The position numbers and the translations under genes were made by a program. Below are positions 51,957-61,424 of a DNA stretch of 64,000 nt, piece by piece. The DNA comes from Bradyrhizobium sp. AUGA SZCCT0158. GTDB lineage: Bacteria; Pseudomonadota; Alphaproteobacteria; Rhizobiales; Xanthobacteraceae. Each line of letters begins with the position of its first letter. Position 1 is the first letter of the stretch. Location of the stretch: positions 42,156-106,155 of the forward strand of contig NZ_JAFCME010000022.1 of the NCBI RefSeq assembly GCF_018130065.1, written 5' to 3'. The notes under the pieces were generated by a model. That model was not told the origin of the DNA. It made no database searches and saw only the letters and a program-made list of their open reading frames with translations.

Positions 51957-54473
51957 TCAGCCGGCGACCTCGCTGGTGCGCGCCGGCACCGCCGGCGTTT
52001 CGGCCTGCTTCGGCTGGATCGACGGCGCGTCCGCAACCATCGCGGGGCTGATCGCCGGCCTTGCCGCAAACAGCGCCATACGGCTCATCTGGCGGCCGGC
52101 GACAACGATCATCAACGCGCAGACGACATAGAGACCGACGCCGAGCGCGTAGGTGTTGGCGATGCCGAACTCGATCGACAGCGCCATGCCCAGCACCGAC
52201 GCCAGCATCGACATGATGCCGTTGGCGCTCCAGAAGTACGGATGCAGCTCGCTTTGGCGGCGCCAGATGCTCAGCCCCAGCGGGAACATCATGCCCATGC
52301 AGAACGCGGGCGGCGCCAGCAGCAGTATCGACAGCACGATGCGCATGCTTGTAGTTTCCGAGCGTGCCCAGGTCGTCAATGCGGGCGTCAGCAGTCCGGC
52401 AATCGCGAGCGTCGCGAGCAGTGCGACCAGCCGGGTGATGACTTCGCGGGTTCGGGGCGAACGCGCGCCGACCGTGGTGCTGCCTAGTCCGCCGAACAGC
52501 AGGATGGTGAACAGCACGACGCTGAGCCCATAGACCGGATGGCCCAGAAACACCATTAGCCGCTGCATCTGTGAGATTTCGATCAGCATGAAGCCGATGC
52601 CGATTCCGCAGAAAAAGGTCACCGACGGCGTCAGCGTCGCCAGCGGCGTCGTGCGCGCGAGGCGAATGAACGGCCCGACGACGTAGAACAGACAGGCCAC
52701 CAGCGCCACCGCGATCAGCGCCAGCGTCATGGTGATCGCGGTGTTGTTGTGGGTGCGCGCCGACATCGGGGCTGCGACGAAATCGCCGAAGCGCGCGGTG
52801 TAGAAGAAGAACGGATTGTCGTCGGTGGACGGCGTGACGTTTTCCGGCAGCGAGGCGAAGTAGGCGGCATCGGCGGTTCCGGAAATCAGTTTTGTCGTCA
52901 CGGCGTCGAAGGCGACATCCGGCCCCATCAGGATCCTGAAACCCTGGGCCTCCAGTCGCGTGCGCGCGGCCTGCCATTCGGCCGAGGTGAAGGCATCGGG
53001 CCGTGTAATTACGTTGACGATGTTGCCGACGTTGAGCGCGATCAGGTGATCCTTCAGTCCGGCGGCGGGCACGCCGCTGCGTTGCAGGGCTTCGGCCGCG
53101 ATCGACACCAGGCGATAGAATTCGCCGCGGTGGGTGCCCGGATCGTACCAGCGCGAGACCGACAGCATGCCGCGCGGCTTCAGGGCGCGGTAGAAATCGC
53201 CCCATGCTTCGACGGTATAGAGCCGGTTCTCGGTGAGTGTCAGTCCGCCCGCGGCGGTCGCCGCCCAGGTGTCGATCAGCGAGATCTGCACCAGATCGTA
53301 GCGGTCGGAGGAATGGTTGATGTAGCTGCGGGCCTCGGCATTGATCAGGGATACGCCGGGCTGTTTGTCGAGATGGCCGGAGAAATCCGCGAATTTGTCG
53401 GTGAGAACCTCGAAGATCGCCGGATTGATCTCGATGCCGCTGATTTTCCTGGCTCCGAACAGCAGCGCGGAAAGAACGTCGCGGCCGCCGCCGACGCCGA
53501 CGACCGCGACATCGGCCGTCGGCTGCACAAGATAAGCGCCGTTGATGACGTCGTCCTTCAGATAGCCGAGCTTGCCAAGGTCGCCGTCGAAGCGGGTGAT
53601 GACGGTGGCGGCATCGGCGTCGATGTCGAGATATTTCTGATCGATCTTGGTCGTCGGCGCGCGCGAAAAGCCCCAGCCGAACGGCACGGATTCGCCCATC
53701 GCCGTCACGCGGACGCGTGAATAGGTGTTCCAGCGCTCGAACAACGTTCCGGTTTGTTGCGTGCCCTTGGCCCAGAACACGCCGAGATGGCTCTTGCCGG
53801 AAACATCCAGCGCCGCATGCACCATCGCGGCGGCTCCCAGCGACAGCGCGACGGCGCCGCTGAGACGCAGCGTGCGGGCATCGCCGCTGCCGCGCACCAC
53901 CATCCAGCCGGCACCTGCGGCCATCGCGCCGATGCCCAGCGTGGCGCTGACGGGATCGATCACCAGCAGCACGAAGATGATGCCGAGACAGCCGACGGCG
54001 GCACCGGCGAGGTCAGCCGCGTAGAGCCAGCCGCCGCTATATGGCATGCGCGTCAGCAGCAGCGTGATGCAGACGCCGCTTGCGGAGAGCGGGATCACGA
54101 AGGCGATCGTCGTGGTTAGCAGCGCCAGCCACAGATACTCAACAGGTACCAGCACCGGTGCGCACAAAAAGCAGATCATGGCGCCGACGCCGGTGACGGC
54201 AAACCAGGAGGCGTGGCGCGCGAATTCCGGTCCGACGCGTTCGGGCGCATAGCGGGTGGGGTTGTTGTAAACCTCCATCGCGCCGCGGGTCAGCCCGAGC
54301 ATTGCCAGCGAAATCGCCGCAAACGCGAAATGGTAATACAGCATCACGCTGAAGAACCGCGTGATCAGGATCTGGTAGGACAGCGTGACCGATGCCAATA
54401 CGAAAATCGCAAAATAGTGGCGGCCAGTAATTTTTGGGAAGGGCTGCAAAACAGGGCTCCTCAATGACGCCAA
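51957..54473 (-). CDS. Membrane-embedded spermidine-synthase-like protein
   Basis: An 838-residue protein: about seven membrane helices (residues 18-230), a soluble Rossmann-fold domain of the polyamine-synthase type (about 310-500; VAVVGVGGGRDVLSALLFG, KISGIEINPAIFEVL, VSLINAEARSYINHS, YDLVQISLIDTW), an uncharacterised part, and about seven further helices (about 580-790). GGGRD and the Glu of IEINP match the cofactor site of aminopropyl- or methyltransferases. Polytopic proteins of this layout occur in many bacteria with no proven function. Convergent with dgoA, 32 bases apart. Confidence 0.75.
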   Translation of the reverse strand: MASLRSPVLQPFPKITGRHYFAIFVLASVTLSYQILITRFFSVMLYYHFAFAAISLAMLGLTRGAMEVYNNPTRYAPERVGPEFARHASWFAVTGVGAMICFLCAPVLVPVEYLWLALLTTTIAFVIPLSASGVCITLLLTRMPYSGGWLYAADLAGAAVGCLGIIFVLLVIDPVSATLGIGAMAAGAGWMVVRGSGDARTLRLSGAVALSLGAAAMVHAALDVSGKSHLGVFWAKGTQQTGTLFERWNTYSRVRVTAMGESVPFGWGFSRAPTTKIDQKYLDIDADAATVITRFDGDLGKLGYLKDDVINGAYLVQPTADVAVVGVGGGRDVLSALLFGARKISGIEINPAIFEVLTDKFADFSGHLDKQPGVSLINAEARSYINHSSDRYDLVQISLIDTWAATAAGGLTLTENRLYTVEAWGDFYRALKPRGMLSVSRWYDPGTHRGEFYRLVSIAAEALQRSGVPAAGLKDHLIALNVGNIVNVITRPDAFTSAEWQAARTRLEAQGFRILMGPDVAFDAVTTKLISGTADAAYFASLPENVTPSTDDNPFFFYTARFGDFVAAPMSARTHNNTAITMTLALIAVALVACLFYVVGPFIRLARTTPLATLTPSVTFFCGIGIGFMLIEISQMQRLMVFLGHPVYGLSVVLFTILLFGGLGSTTVGARSPRTREVITRLVALLATLAIAGLLTPALTTWARSETTSMRIVLSILLLAPPAFCMGMMFPLGLSIWRRQSELHPYFWSANGIMSMLASVLGMALSIEFGIANTYALGVGLYVVCALMIVVAGRQMSRMALFAARPAISPAMVADAPSIQPKQAETPAVPARTSEVAG

Positions 54474-54655
54474 CCAATGCGCGCTGCTGCCCCTTTGCCT
54501 ATGCTAGATTCCGTAATGTTCGCTTAAATAAATCGCATGATTTGAAGCGCCGGGCGCAACGGACGCGATGGCTTGCGCGCAAGCACGGCCCATATCGCTC
54601 CCGGCGCAATGGTTAACGCAGGCCTAATGGCAACTTGCGACGAAGTGGACGCTCT

Positions 54656-56200
54656 TCACGTCACCGGTCCCGGCGTGAACAGCGTGAGATCGTTGTGAAT
54701 GCCCCAGCGGTCGGACCACACTTTGGTGCGGCCGCTCGCGACATCGAGGATCAGGCGAAACAGATCCCAGCCGGTTTCCTCGATCGTCGCCTCGCCGGTG
54801 GCGATGCGGCCGGCGTCGAAGTCGATCAGGTCCTTCCAGCGCCGCGCCAGTTCGGTGCGCGTCGATACCTTGATGACGGGGGCAGCGGCGAGCCCATAGG
54901 GCGTGCCGCGGCCGGTGGTGAACACCTGCAATGTCATTCCCGACGCAAGCTGCAGCGTGCCGCAGATGAAGTCGCTGGCGGGCGTGGCCGCAAAGATCAT
55001 GCCTTTTGTGCGCACCCGCTCGCCCGGCGACAGCACGTCGACGATCGGGCTGGTGCCTGATTTGACGATCGAGCCCAGTGACTTCTCCACGATGTTGGCG
55101 AGCCCGCCCTTCTTGTTGCCGGGCGTGGTGTTGGCGCTGCGGTCGGCGTCGCCCTTGGCGAGATAGCCGTCATACCAGTCCATTTCACGGATCAGCGCGC
55201 GGCCGACATCCTCATTGGCGGCGCGCCGCGTCAACAGATGAATGGCGTCGCGCACTTCGGTGACTTCGGAAAACATCACGGCTGCGCCTGCGCGCACCAG
55301 CAGATCGGCGGCGAAGCCGAGTGCGGGATTGGCGGTCACGCCGGAAAACGCATCGGAGCCGCCGCATTGCAGGCCGATCACGAGGTCGGAGGCGGGGCAG
55401 GTTTCGCGGCGGCGCGCATTGAGCACGGCAAGCCGCGCGTCCGCCATTTCCAAGACGGCGTCGACGATGGCGCCAAACCCGTCGAACGCCTCGTCCTGCA
55501 TCCGCACCACGCTGCTGTCTGTCCCTTCCGGAAGCAGCCGCTCGGGCACCAGCTTCTCACAGCCGAGGCCGACGACCATGACTTCGCCGCCGAAATTCGG
55601 GTTCAAGGCGAGGTTCTGCAGCGTCCGTATCGGCACGATCGCCAGCGGCGCATTGATTGCGACGCCGCAGCCGTAATTATGCGTCAGCCCGACGACGTCA
55701 TCGACATTGGGATATTTCGGCAGCAGTTCGGCCTTGATGCGCTTGATCGCAAATTGCAGCGTGCCGGCGACGCATTGCACGCTGGTCGAGATCGCCAGGA
55801 CGTTCTTGGTGCCAACCGAACCATCGGGATTGCGAAACCCTTCGAACGTGTAGCCTTCAAGCGGCGCCTGCGGGGCGGAGACGGCGGTCGCGAGTTCGAG
55901 CTTGTCGAGCTCCGGCGGCGTCGGCATGTCGATGCGCGCCTCGTCGACCCATTCGCCGGCCAGGATCGGCCGGGCCGCGGTGCCGATCACCTCGTTGTAG
56001 CGGCGGATCGGCTCGCCCTCGGGAATGTCCGACAGCGCCACCTTGTGGCCCTGCGGCACGAAGGTGCGCAGCTCGAGACCGCAGGCAAAGCGGCTCTTCG
56101 CCGGCAGCCCGAGATCGTTGACCACGATCGCAACGTTGTCGTTGGGGTCGAGCCGGATGTAGCGCGGTTCAAAGGCCTGCGCCGTCGCAGTTCCCGTCAC
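54656..56200 (-). CDS. garD: Galactarate dehydratase (GarD/UxaA family)
   Basis: A 514-residue hexarate dehydratase. The N-terminal SAF domain (YIRLDPNDNVAIVVNDLGLP... GHKVALSDIPEGEPI) and the large dehydratase part (GYGRxDG-like VGTKNVLAISTSVQC, HNYGCGVAI, VVGLGCEK, LQCGGSDAFSGVTANPALG) are clear, and the ending EETGWDLFRLILDVASGRTKVW...LFTPGPVT is that of GarD. It dehydrates galactarate to 5-dehydro-4-deoxyglucarate. The start is a GTG at 56200 because AAGGAG lies six bases upstream of it; an ATG at 56218 contains that site and is less likely. UxaA-type altronate dehydratase is the alternative. Confidence 0.85.
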   Translation of the reverse strand: MTGTATAQAFEPRYIRLDPNDNVAIVVNDLGLPAKSRFACGLELRTFVPQGHKVALSDIPEGEPIRRYNEVIGTAARPILAGEWVDEARIDMPTPPELDKLELATAVSAPQAPLEGYTFEGFRNPDGSVGTKNVLAISTSVQCVAGTLQFAIKRIKAELLPKYPNVDDVVGLTHNYGCGVAINAPLAIVPIRTLQNLALNPNFGGEVMVVGLGCEKLVPERLLPEGTDSSVVRMQDEAFDGFGAIVDAVLEMADARLAVLNARRRETCPASDLVIGLQCGGSDAFSGVTANPALGFAADLLVRAGAAVMFSEVTEVRDAIHLLTRRAANEDVGRALIREMDWYDGYLAKGDADRSANTTPGNKKGGLANIVEKSLGSIVKSGTSPIVDVLSPGERVRTKGMIFAATPASDFICGTLQLASGMTLQVFTTGRGTPYGLAAAPVIKVSTRTELARRWKDLIDFDAGRIATGEATIEETGWDLFRLILDVASGRTKVWSDRWGIHNDLTLFTPGPVT

Positions 56201-56412
56201 AAAAGTCTCCTTAAGCATGCTGCTGCCGCATCCCGCGCCAGTCAGGACAAGTATAGGCCGCTTTGGCGAATATATGAAACTCACGCACCTGACGCATGGC
56301 GATGATCAGCTGCCGCACGCATTCAGCCATTGTGGCGGGGCGGGCCAGTGCGCTAGCCTCGGTGCCAAGAAAATGTACCAAGAAACGCCAAAGAGAAAAC
56401 CAAGGGGCGAGC

Positions 56413-57474
56413 ATGGGCAAGAAGGTAGCGATCGTCGGAGCCGGCGCCGTCGGCGGCTATGCAGGCGCACACATGGTGCAGGCGGGCGAGGACGTGACGT
56501 TCATCGATCCCTGGCCCGAGCATGTCGAGCATATGCGCAAACACGGCCTGCGCGTCACCCACGCCATGGATGTTCCGGAATTTTCGGTTCCTGTACGCGC
56601 GCTGCACGTCACGGACGCGCAGCAGCTTGCGAAGGAGGCGCCGGTCGACATCGCCTTCGTTTGCATGAAATCCTACGACACCGCCTGGGCCACCATGCTG
56701 ATCCGGCAATATCTGGCGCCGGATGGCTATGTGGTGTCGCTGCAGAACTGCATGAATGAAGAAACCATTGCCGGCATCGTCGGCTGGGGCAAGACGCTGG
56801 GCTGCATCGCCAGCAGTATCACGGTCAATCTGCCGGAGCCCGGCCACATTCACCGCGGCGCCGGCAAGCACGGGGCCGCACATACGGTGTTTCGCGCCGG
56901 CGAAGTGCACGGCCGCATCACGCCACGGGCGGAGGAAATCTGCCGCCTGGTCGGTTACACCGACAGCGCCAAGGTCACCAGCAATCTGTGGGGCGAGCGC
57001 TGGTCCAAGCTGGTCGCCAACGTCATGGGCAACGGGCTCTCCGCCTGCACCGGCATGACCGGCGGCCAGATGCTGGAGAGCGAGCCGATCCGCCGCTTCT
57101 CCACCCGGCTCGGCAGCGAGGCCATTCGCGTCGGCCAGGCGCATGGCTATCAGCTCGAAGAGATCCTGCATCTGGCGCCGGAGACCATCGCGCGGGCCGG
57201 CGAGGGCGACGAGGCGGCGATGCGCGCCTGCGACGAGCAGCGCTTCGCGGACGGCAAGCGCACGGCATCAGGGCAACGTCCCTCGATGGGCCAGGACATG
57301 CAGAAGGGCCGGCGCACCGAGATCGAATTCATCAACGGATTTGTGGTTGATGAGGGCGAGAAGATCGGCATCGCTTGCCGCGCCAATGCCGCGCTGACCG
57401 ACATCGTCATGCGCGTCGAACGGGGCGAGCTGAAGCCGGATCCGCGGCATATCACCGAGCTGCGATTGAATTGA
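56413..57474 (+). CDS. Ketopantoate reductase family protein (ApbA/PanE-like)
   Basis: A 353-residue NAD(P)-dependent reductase. It begins GKKVAIVGAGAVGGYAGAHMVQAG (Rossmann loop GAGAVG at residues 9-14), has the substrate-side VCMKSYDTAWA (Lys) and a C-terminal helical domain with KLVANVMGNGLSACTG. Longer than PanE (about 300), and no other pantothenate genes are near, so it probably reduces another 2-keto acid, perhaps in the sugar-acid pathway encoded around it. The ATG at 56413 has AAGGGGC at five bases; the frame is open to 56296 but that part lacks family features. Divergent from garD. Confidence 0.8.
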   Translation: MGKKVAIVGAGAVGGYAGAHMVQAGEDVTFIDPWPEHVEHMRKHGLRVTHAMDVPEFSVPVRALHVTDAQQLAKEAPVDIAFVCMKSYDTAWATMLIRQYLAPDGYVVSLQNCMNEETIAGIVGWGKTLGCIASSITVNLPEPGHIHRGAGKHGAAHTVFRAGEVHGRITPRAEEICRLVGYTDSAKVTSNLWGERWSKLVANVMGNGLSACTGMTGGQMLESEPIRRFSTRLGSEAIRVGQAHGYQLEEILHLAPETIARAGEGDEAAMRACDEQRFADGKRTASGQRPSMGQDMQKGRRTEIEFINGFVVDEGEKIGIACRANAALTDIVMRVERGELKPDPRHITELRLN

Positions 57475-57577
57475 GGCCCACGCGATTGCGATCACCGCCA
57501 CCACCCATCAAGGGGCTATGATTTTCCCTGAGTTGTCGTAACCTGCGTATATCGCCTGAGATATCGGGAGGTGTGCC

Positions 57578-58018
57578 ATGCGTCTCTTTCTTTGTGGGTT
57601 TATTTTGATGGCTTCGATTGCAACGGCGACTGCGGATGCAAAGACAGATGCGCTTCAGATCATCGATAGATGGGCCAAGGCATTCACGGCGTCGGACGTT
57701 GACGCAATCGTAAAGCTCTACGCGCCGGACGCGTTGTTCATGGGGACCGGAAGCAAGGCCGTCGTGACCAAGCCCGAGGGTATCAGAACCTATTTTGAAG
57801 CCGCGCTTCTCAACAACCGGCCGAGAGGGGCCACCCTCAACAGCTATGAATCGATGGTGCTCTCTGACAACGCGGTGCTGGTTACCGGTCTCGATACGAC
57901 GACTCGTGTCAAAGACGGAACCCCGATCAGCGCATCGGGACGGGTCACTTTCGTCGTGGCAAAGCGCGGCGCCGATTGGCAGATCGTGCATTTCCATCGG
58001 TCGGCCATGCCGCAATAA
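57578..58018 (+). CDS. SgcJ/EcaC-type NTF2-like exported protein
   Basis: A 146-residue protein with a signal peptide (MRLFLCGFILMASIATATA, cleavage near ADA) and an NTF2-like cone fold: DRWAKAFTASDVDAIVKLYAPDALFMGTGS, KPEGIRTYFEAAL and RVTFVVAKRGADWQIVHFHRSAMP. This is the DUF4440/SgcJ-EcaC pattern, a small-molecule-binding fold with no defined function here. The start has GGGAGG six bases upstream. Stands between two other plus-strand genes, 60 bases before the hydrolase. Confidence 0.8.
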   Translation: MRLFLCGFILMASIATATADAKTDALQIIDRWAKAFTASDVDAIVKLYAPDALFMGTGSKAVVTKPEGIRTYFEAALLNNRPRGATLNSYESMVLSDNAVLVTGLDTTTRVKDGTPISASGRVTFVVAKRGADWQIVHFHRSAMPQ

Positions 58019-58077
58019 GCGGCTCACGTATTGGTGCGGCGCTGGACCTCTGCTGCGCGAGCCTTTAAGTAATTCCG

Positions 58078-58950
58078 ATGGACATTGCATCGGATGCGCC
58101 GCAGTCGCGCTATTTTCAGTCGCAGGGGCTCAAGCTTCATTTCACGGATTGGGGTAACGCATCGGCGCCGCCATTGCTGCTGGTGCATGGTGGCCTCGAT
58201 CACTCCCGCAGCTGGGATTATCTGGCGCGGGCGCTGGCTGCGGATTTTCACGTCGTGGCGCCCGATTTGCGCGGCCATGGCGATTCCGGCTGGGCGTTCG
58301 GCTCCAGCTACAGCCTTGCCGACCACGTCTACGATCTCACTGGCCTGGTGAAAGCGGAAGGTTTTGGCAAAGTCGCCATCGTCGGCCATTCGATGGGCGG
58401 CATGGTCAGCCTGACCTATGCCGGCGCGTTTCCGGAGCGCGTGTCAAAGCTGGTCGTGCTCGACGGCGTGACCAATTTTCCGGCGCGGCGCCCAAAGCCT
58501 GCCGACGTCAGGATCACGGATTGGGCCGGCGATCTCGACAAGCTGGCGCAGCGAAAGATCCACCGCTATCCGACCGTGGCCGACGGCGCCGATCGGATCG
58601 TCGGCCGCAACCCGCGGCTGACGCGCGAGCAGGCGCTGCATCTGGCCACCCACGGCATGAAGCGCAACGACGACGGCAGCTTCAGCTGGAAATACGATCC
58701 CTATTTGCGCGCGCGTGCGCCCTACCGGCTGTCGCTCGAAGATAATATCGGGCTGTGGTCGCGCATCGCGTGCCCGACGCTGCTGGTCGCGGCCAGCGAA
58801 AGCTTTCTGCCCGATCCCGAGAAGGCCGGCGTGATGTCGCATTTCAGGCACGCCGAACTCGCCAAGATCGCCGGCGCCGGCCACTGGCTGCAGCACGACA
58901 GACCGGATGAGGTTCTGGGGTTGATCCAGCGGTTTCTTACGCAATCTTGA
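58078..58950 (+). CDS. Alpha/beta hydrolase
   Basis: A 290-residue serine hydrolase: oxyanion region LLVHGGLDHSRSWDYLA, APDLRGHGDSGW, nucleophile elbow GHSMGG (Ser about residue 105), acid in PTLLVAASESFLPD and the catalytic His in GAGHWLQHDRPDEV. It resembles haloalkane-dehalogenase/epoxide-hydrolase-like esterases; the substrate is unknown. Its 3' end overlaps the 3' end of the convergent AI-2E-family gene by 14 bases. Confidence 0.85.
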   Translation: MDIASDAPQSRYFQSQGLKLHFTDWGNASAPPLLLVHGGLDHSRSWDYLARALAADFHVVAPDLRGHGDSGWAFGSSYSLADHVYDLTGLVKAEGFGKVAIVGHSMGGMVSLTYAGAFPERVSKLVVLDGVTNFPARRPKPADVRITDWAGDLDKLAQRKIHRYPTVADGADRIVGRNPRLTREQALHLATHGMKRNDDGSFSWKYDPYLRARAPYRLSLEDNIGLWSRIACPTLLVAASESFLPDPEKAGVMSHFRHAELAKIAGAGHWLQHDRPDEVLGLIQRFLTQS

Positions 58951-60931
58951 GGGCTGGCGTAGCACGGCCCGGCGGTTCATCGATTTCCTCCACACCGGCA
59001 GCCATCCGGCACATCATCATCGCTTCGCGCAAGGTCGCCGCGGCGATGTCGGCTTTGGCCGCCTCCCGCAGTTCTTCCAACGTTTCCTTGTCGAGGTTCT
59101 CGGCCCAGCAACCGAGCATGACGATCGTGGCCTTTGGCAATTGGCGACGCAGCCGCCGAACCGAGTAGCGCATGTGTGCGGGACTGCCGGCGTCGAGGTA
59201 GGACAGGCAGACGATCGCGACGCCGGTGAAATCCAGCTGCACGATCTTGCTTGATGAAAGCGCGTCCGCAGGCTCGACCCGTGCGCCGAGGCCGTGCGCG
59301 TTGGAAAGCTGTGCAAATAGCACCGCTGCGGCTTCGTCGAGCGGGGTGCGTCCGGCCAGGCAGAACACCGGCGCCTCTCCCTGCCAGTGAAGCGGAAGAT
59401 CGGCTTTTTGCACGACCGGCAAATTGCTGGAAATCGCTGCATCCGGGACGGTTTCGACCGCGGCCGCCGCCTCGGCGTCCATGGTCGGCGAGGTCCCCTC
59501 GGGGATCGAATCGTCCTGGGTGGAAAGGTCACTGGCAAACTCGGTAACGGCGTCGCGAATCTTGGTCATGCGCGCCTGGTCCAGGGCATCGCGCTTTGCA
59601 TCTGCCTGCGCCAGTTGCAGGCCTCGTAGGGCGACCTCGTCGAAGTACGAAGACAGCGATTTCTCCTTCAGGAATTCTTCGGCCTTTCCTGCCGCCTCGA
59701 TCGGATCGCCGGCAAGCATTCGCTGGTAGAACATTTCCGGCGGTGACAATGCAGGCCGGTCGCCAAAAATCACGTCGAGAAATTCAAGCCGCTCGACATG
59801 ACGTCCGAGGACGACGAGGCAAACCGTCAAAGGCGTTGCAAGGACGAGCCCGATGGGTCCCCACAATGCGGTCCAGAACGTCGCTGAAGCGACGATAGCG
59901 ACGGGAGAAAGGCCGGTGCTCTGGCCGTAGGCGAGAGGCTCCACCACCTGGCTGATGATCGGTCCAACGCCCAGAAAAAGCACGATCGTCCATGCCAGCA
60001 TCGACCAGCCGGGATCGACGGCGGCCGCCAACGCCAGCGGAAAAGCCGCGGAGATGGCTGTGCCGATGTAGGGGACGAACCGCAGCACGGCCGCCAGAAT
60101 GCCCCAGAGGATCGCGCTGGGAATACCTATGAACGATAGTCCCGCCCCGATGAGCACGCCGAAAGTGGCGTTGATCATCAACTGAGCCAAAAACAGCCGG
60201 CTAAGGCGCTTCGCCGCATCGTCCAGCGCCGCTGTCGTGCGTTGCAAATCATGCGAGCCCGCCAATCGAATCAGGCGGTTTCGCAGATCCTCGCGCTGGA
60301 TCAGGATGAAGATGACGAAAATGATGATGATGCCGGTGGTCGCCAGCGGATTGAGCAATGGTGCGATCAAGGTTCGCAGATTCTCCAGAGCTCCCGGGTC
60401 GGGCTGACGCACTTCAACGGGAATAGGCAGGGTCGTTCCGGCAGCGTTCGGCGCGCCGAGACGTGGGATTGCTCCCCGAGCCGACTTGTCCTCCTTGGGC
60501 CTGTCGAGCTCCCGGCTCAACTCCTGGAGCATATCCGCCGCACGTTCGAGGGTGCCGCTGCTCGCCGTGGCGCCGCGCACCGACTTGATCTTTTCACGCA
60601 TCGTAGATTGATAAACCGGCAAGTCTCCGGCTAGTTGGGTCAATTGATTGGCGATCAGGGTGCCAAGGCCGAAGATCACCGAGAATGCCAGAAAGACGAT
60701 GCCCACGACCGCCAGGCTGCGGGGAACGCGGGCGCGCTGCAGCAGTCCGACCGGCGGTCCGAGCACAAAGCTGAGAAGAATAGCGAGCGCGATGGGTACG
60801 AATATTTCTCGGCCGAAATACAGCGCCGCAATGAACAATGCGGCGAGGATCGAGCAGGCGACGGCACTCAGCAAAGCCAGCAACTCGTCCATCGTGCGTC
60901 CGGTGCTGACTTTTCGGGTGATCAAACTCAT
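58937..60931 (-). CDS. AI-2E family transporter with soluble C-terminal domain
   Basis: A 664-residue membrane protein. About residues 14-360 match the AI-2E (PerM/TqsA) family: FVPIALAILLSFVLGPP at the start, a soluble insertion at about 110-175, and LWGILAAVLRFVPYIGTAISAAFPL plus GPIGLVLATPLTVCLVVLGRH. After the usual end the chain goes on for nearly 300 residues: a helical segment, an acidic linker, and an alpha/beta domain (about 530-650: APVFCLAGRTPLDEAAAVLFA, GVAIVCLSYLDAG, KATIVMLGCWAENLD) like a B12-binding or response-receiver Rossmann fold. The ATG at 60931 fits; the frame extends upstream without support. Confidence 0.85.
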   Translation of the reverse strand: MSLITRKVSTGRTMDELLALLSAVACSILAALFIAALYFGREIFVPIALAILLSFVLGPPVGLLQRARVPRSLAVVGIVFLAFSVIFGLGTLIANQLTQLAGDLPVYQSTMREKIKSVRGATASSGTLERAADMLQELSRELDRPKEDKSARGAIPRLGAPNAAGTTLPIPVEVRQPDPGALENLRTLIAPLLNPLATTGIIIIFVIFILIQREDLRNRLIRLAGSHDLQRTTAALDDAAKRLSRLFLAQLMINATFGVLIGAGLSFIGIPSAILWGILAAVLRFVPYIGTAISAAFPLALAAAVDPGWSMLAWTIVLFLGVGPIISQVVEPLAYGQSTGLSPVAIVASATFWTALWGPIGLVLATPLTVCLVVLGRHVERLEFLDVIFGDRPALSPPEMFYQRMLAGDPIEAAGKAEEFLKEKSLSSYFDEVALRGLQLAQADAKRDALDQARMTKIRDAVTEFASDLSTQDDSIPEGTSPTMDAEAAAAVETVPDAAISSNLPVVQKADLPLHWQGEAPVFCLAGRTPLDEAAAVLFAQLSNAHGLGARVEPADALSSSKIVQLDFTGVAIVCLSYLDAGSPAHMRYSVRRLRRQLPKATIVMLGCWAENLDKETLEELREAAKADIAAATLREAMMMCRMAAGVEEIDEPPGRATPALKIA

Positions 60932-61177
60932 TGAAGCTTTCTGAGACGGTGCGGCAGTAGAAGCCCGCCGGCACAAAAAATGGTCTGAATATCCAGTCGT
61001 GAACCAAGGCGCGACCGGCGCATAGGTTGCACCGGTTAGGGCGGTGTATTCACCGCAGACCACGGAACCATTTTGCGAACTGCGAACCAGCCTTCGTCAA
61101 AGGATTTTGGCGAGCAGGTTGCCAGCCGGTGCGGTCCGCGACATCGAACTAATCCGGCTACAACGGGTTATTCCTGC

Positions 61178-61411
61178 ATGCAAAAAGGCAAACCACGCTG
61201 CGCCGGCCCAATGAACATGCAGCCCGTCGATCACAGTTCGACGAGGCCGGCACCGTTGCTTCCTGCAATGCCCGGCTCGGACGAAGCGGATCATTTGAGA
61301 GCATCAGTGCCGAAAACCAAACCGACCAGAGCCGATGCCGTCCGCGCCGCGAAGGCAAAGATCATGCGGCGCAATTCACTGCGAAAGCAGCGGCTGGCGC
61401 AAAAGGCATGA
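61178..61411 (+). CDS. Possible small basic protein
   Basis: A 77-residue frame with ATG at 61178 and a C-terminus very rich in Lys/Arg/Ala (RADAVRAAKAKIMRRNSLRK). The ribosome site is weak and I recognise no family. An in-frame TTG at 61073 would lengthen it to 112 residues. It ends 14 bases before the end of the next, convergent, small gene. It may be a real nucleic-acid-binding peptide or a chance frame. Confidence 0.3.
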   Translation: MQKGKPRCAGPMNMQPVDHSSTRPAPLLPAMPGSDEADHLRASVPKTKPTRADAVRAAKAKIMRRNSLRKQRLAQKA

Positions 61412-61424
61412 CACCGGAAAAACC

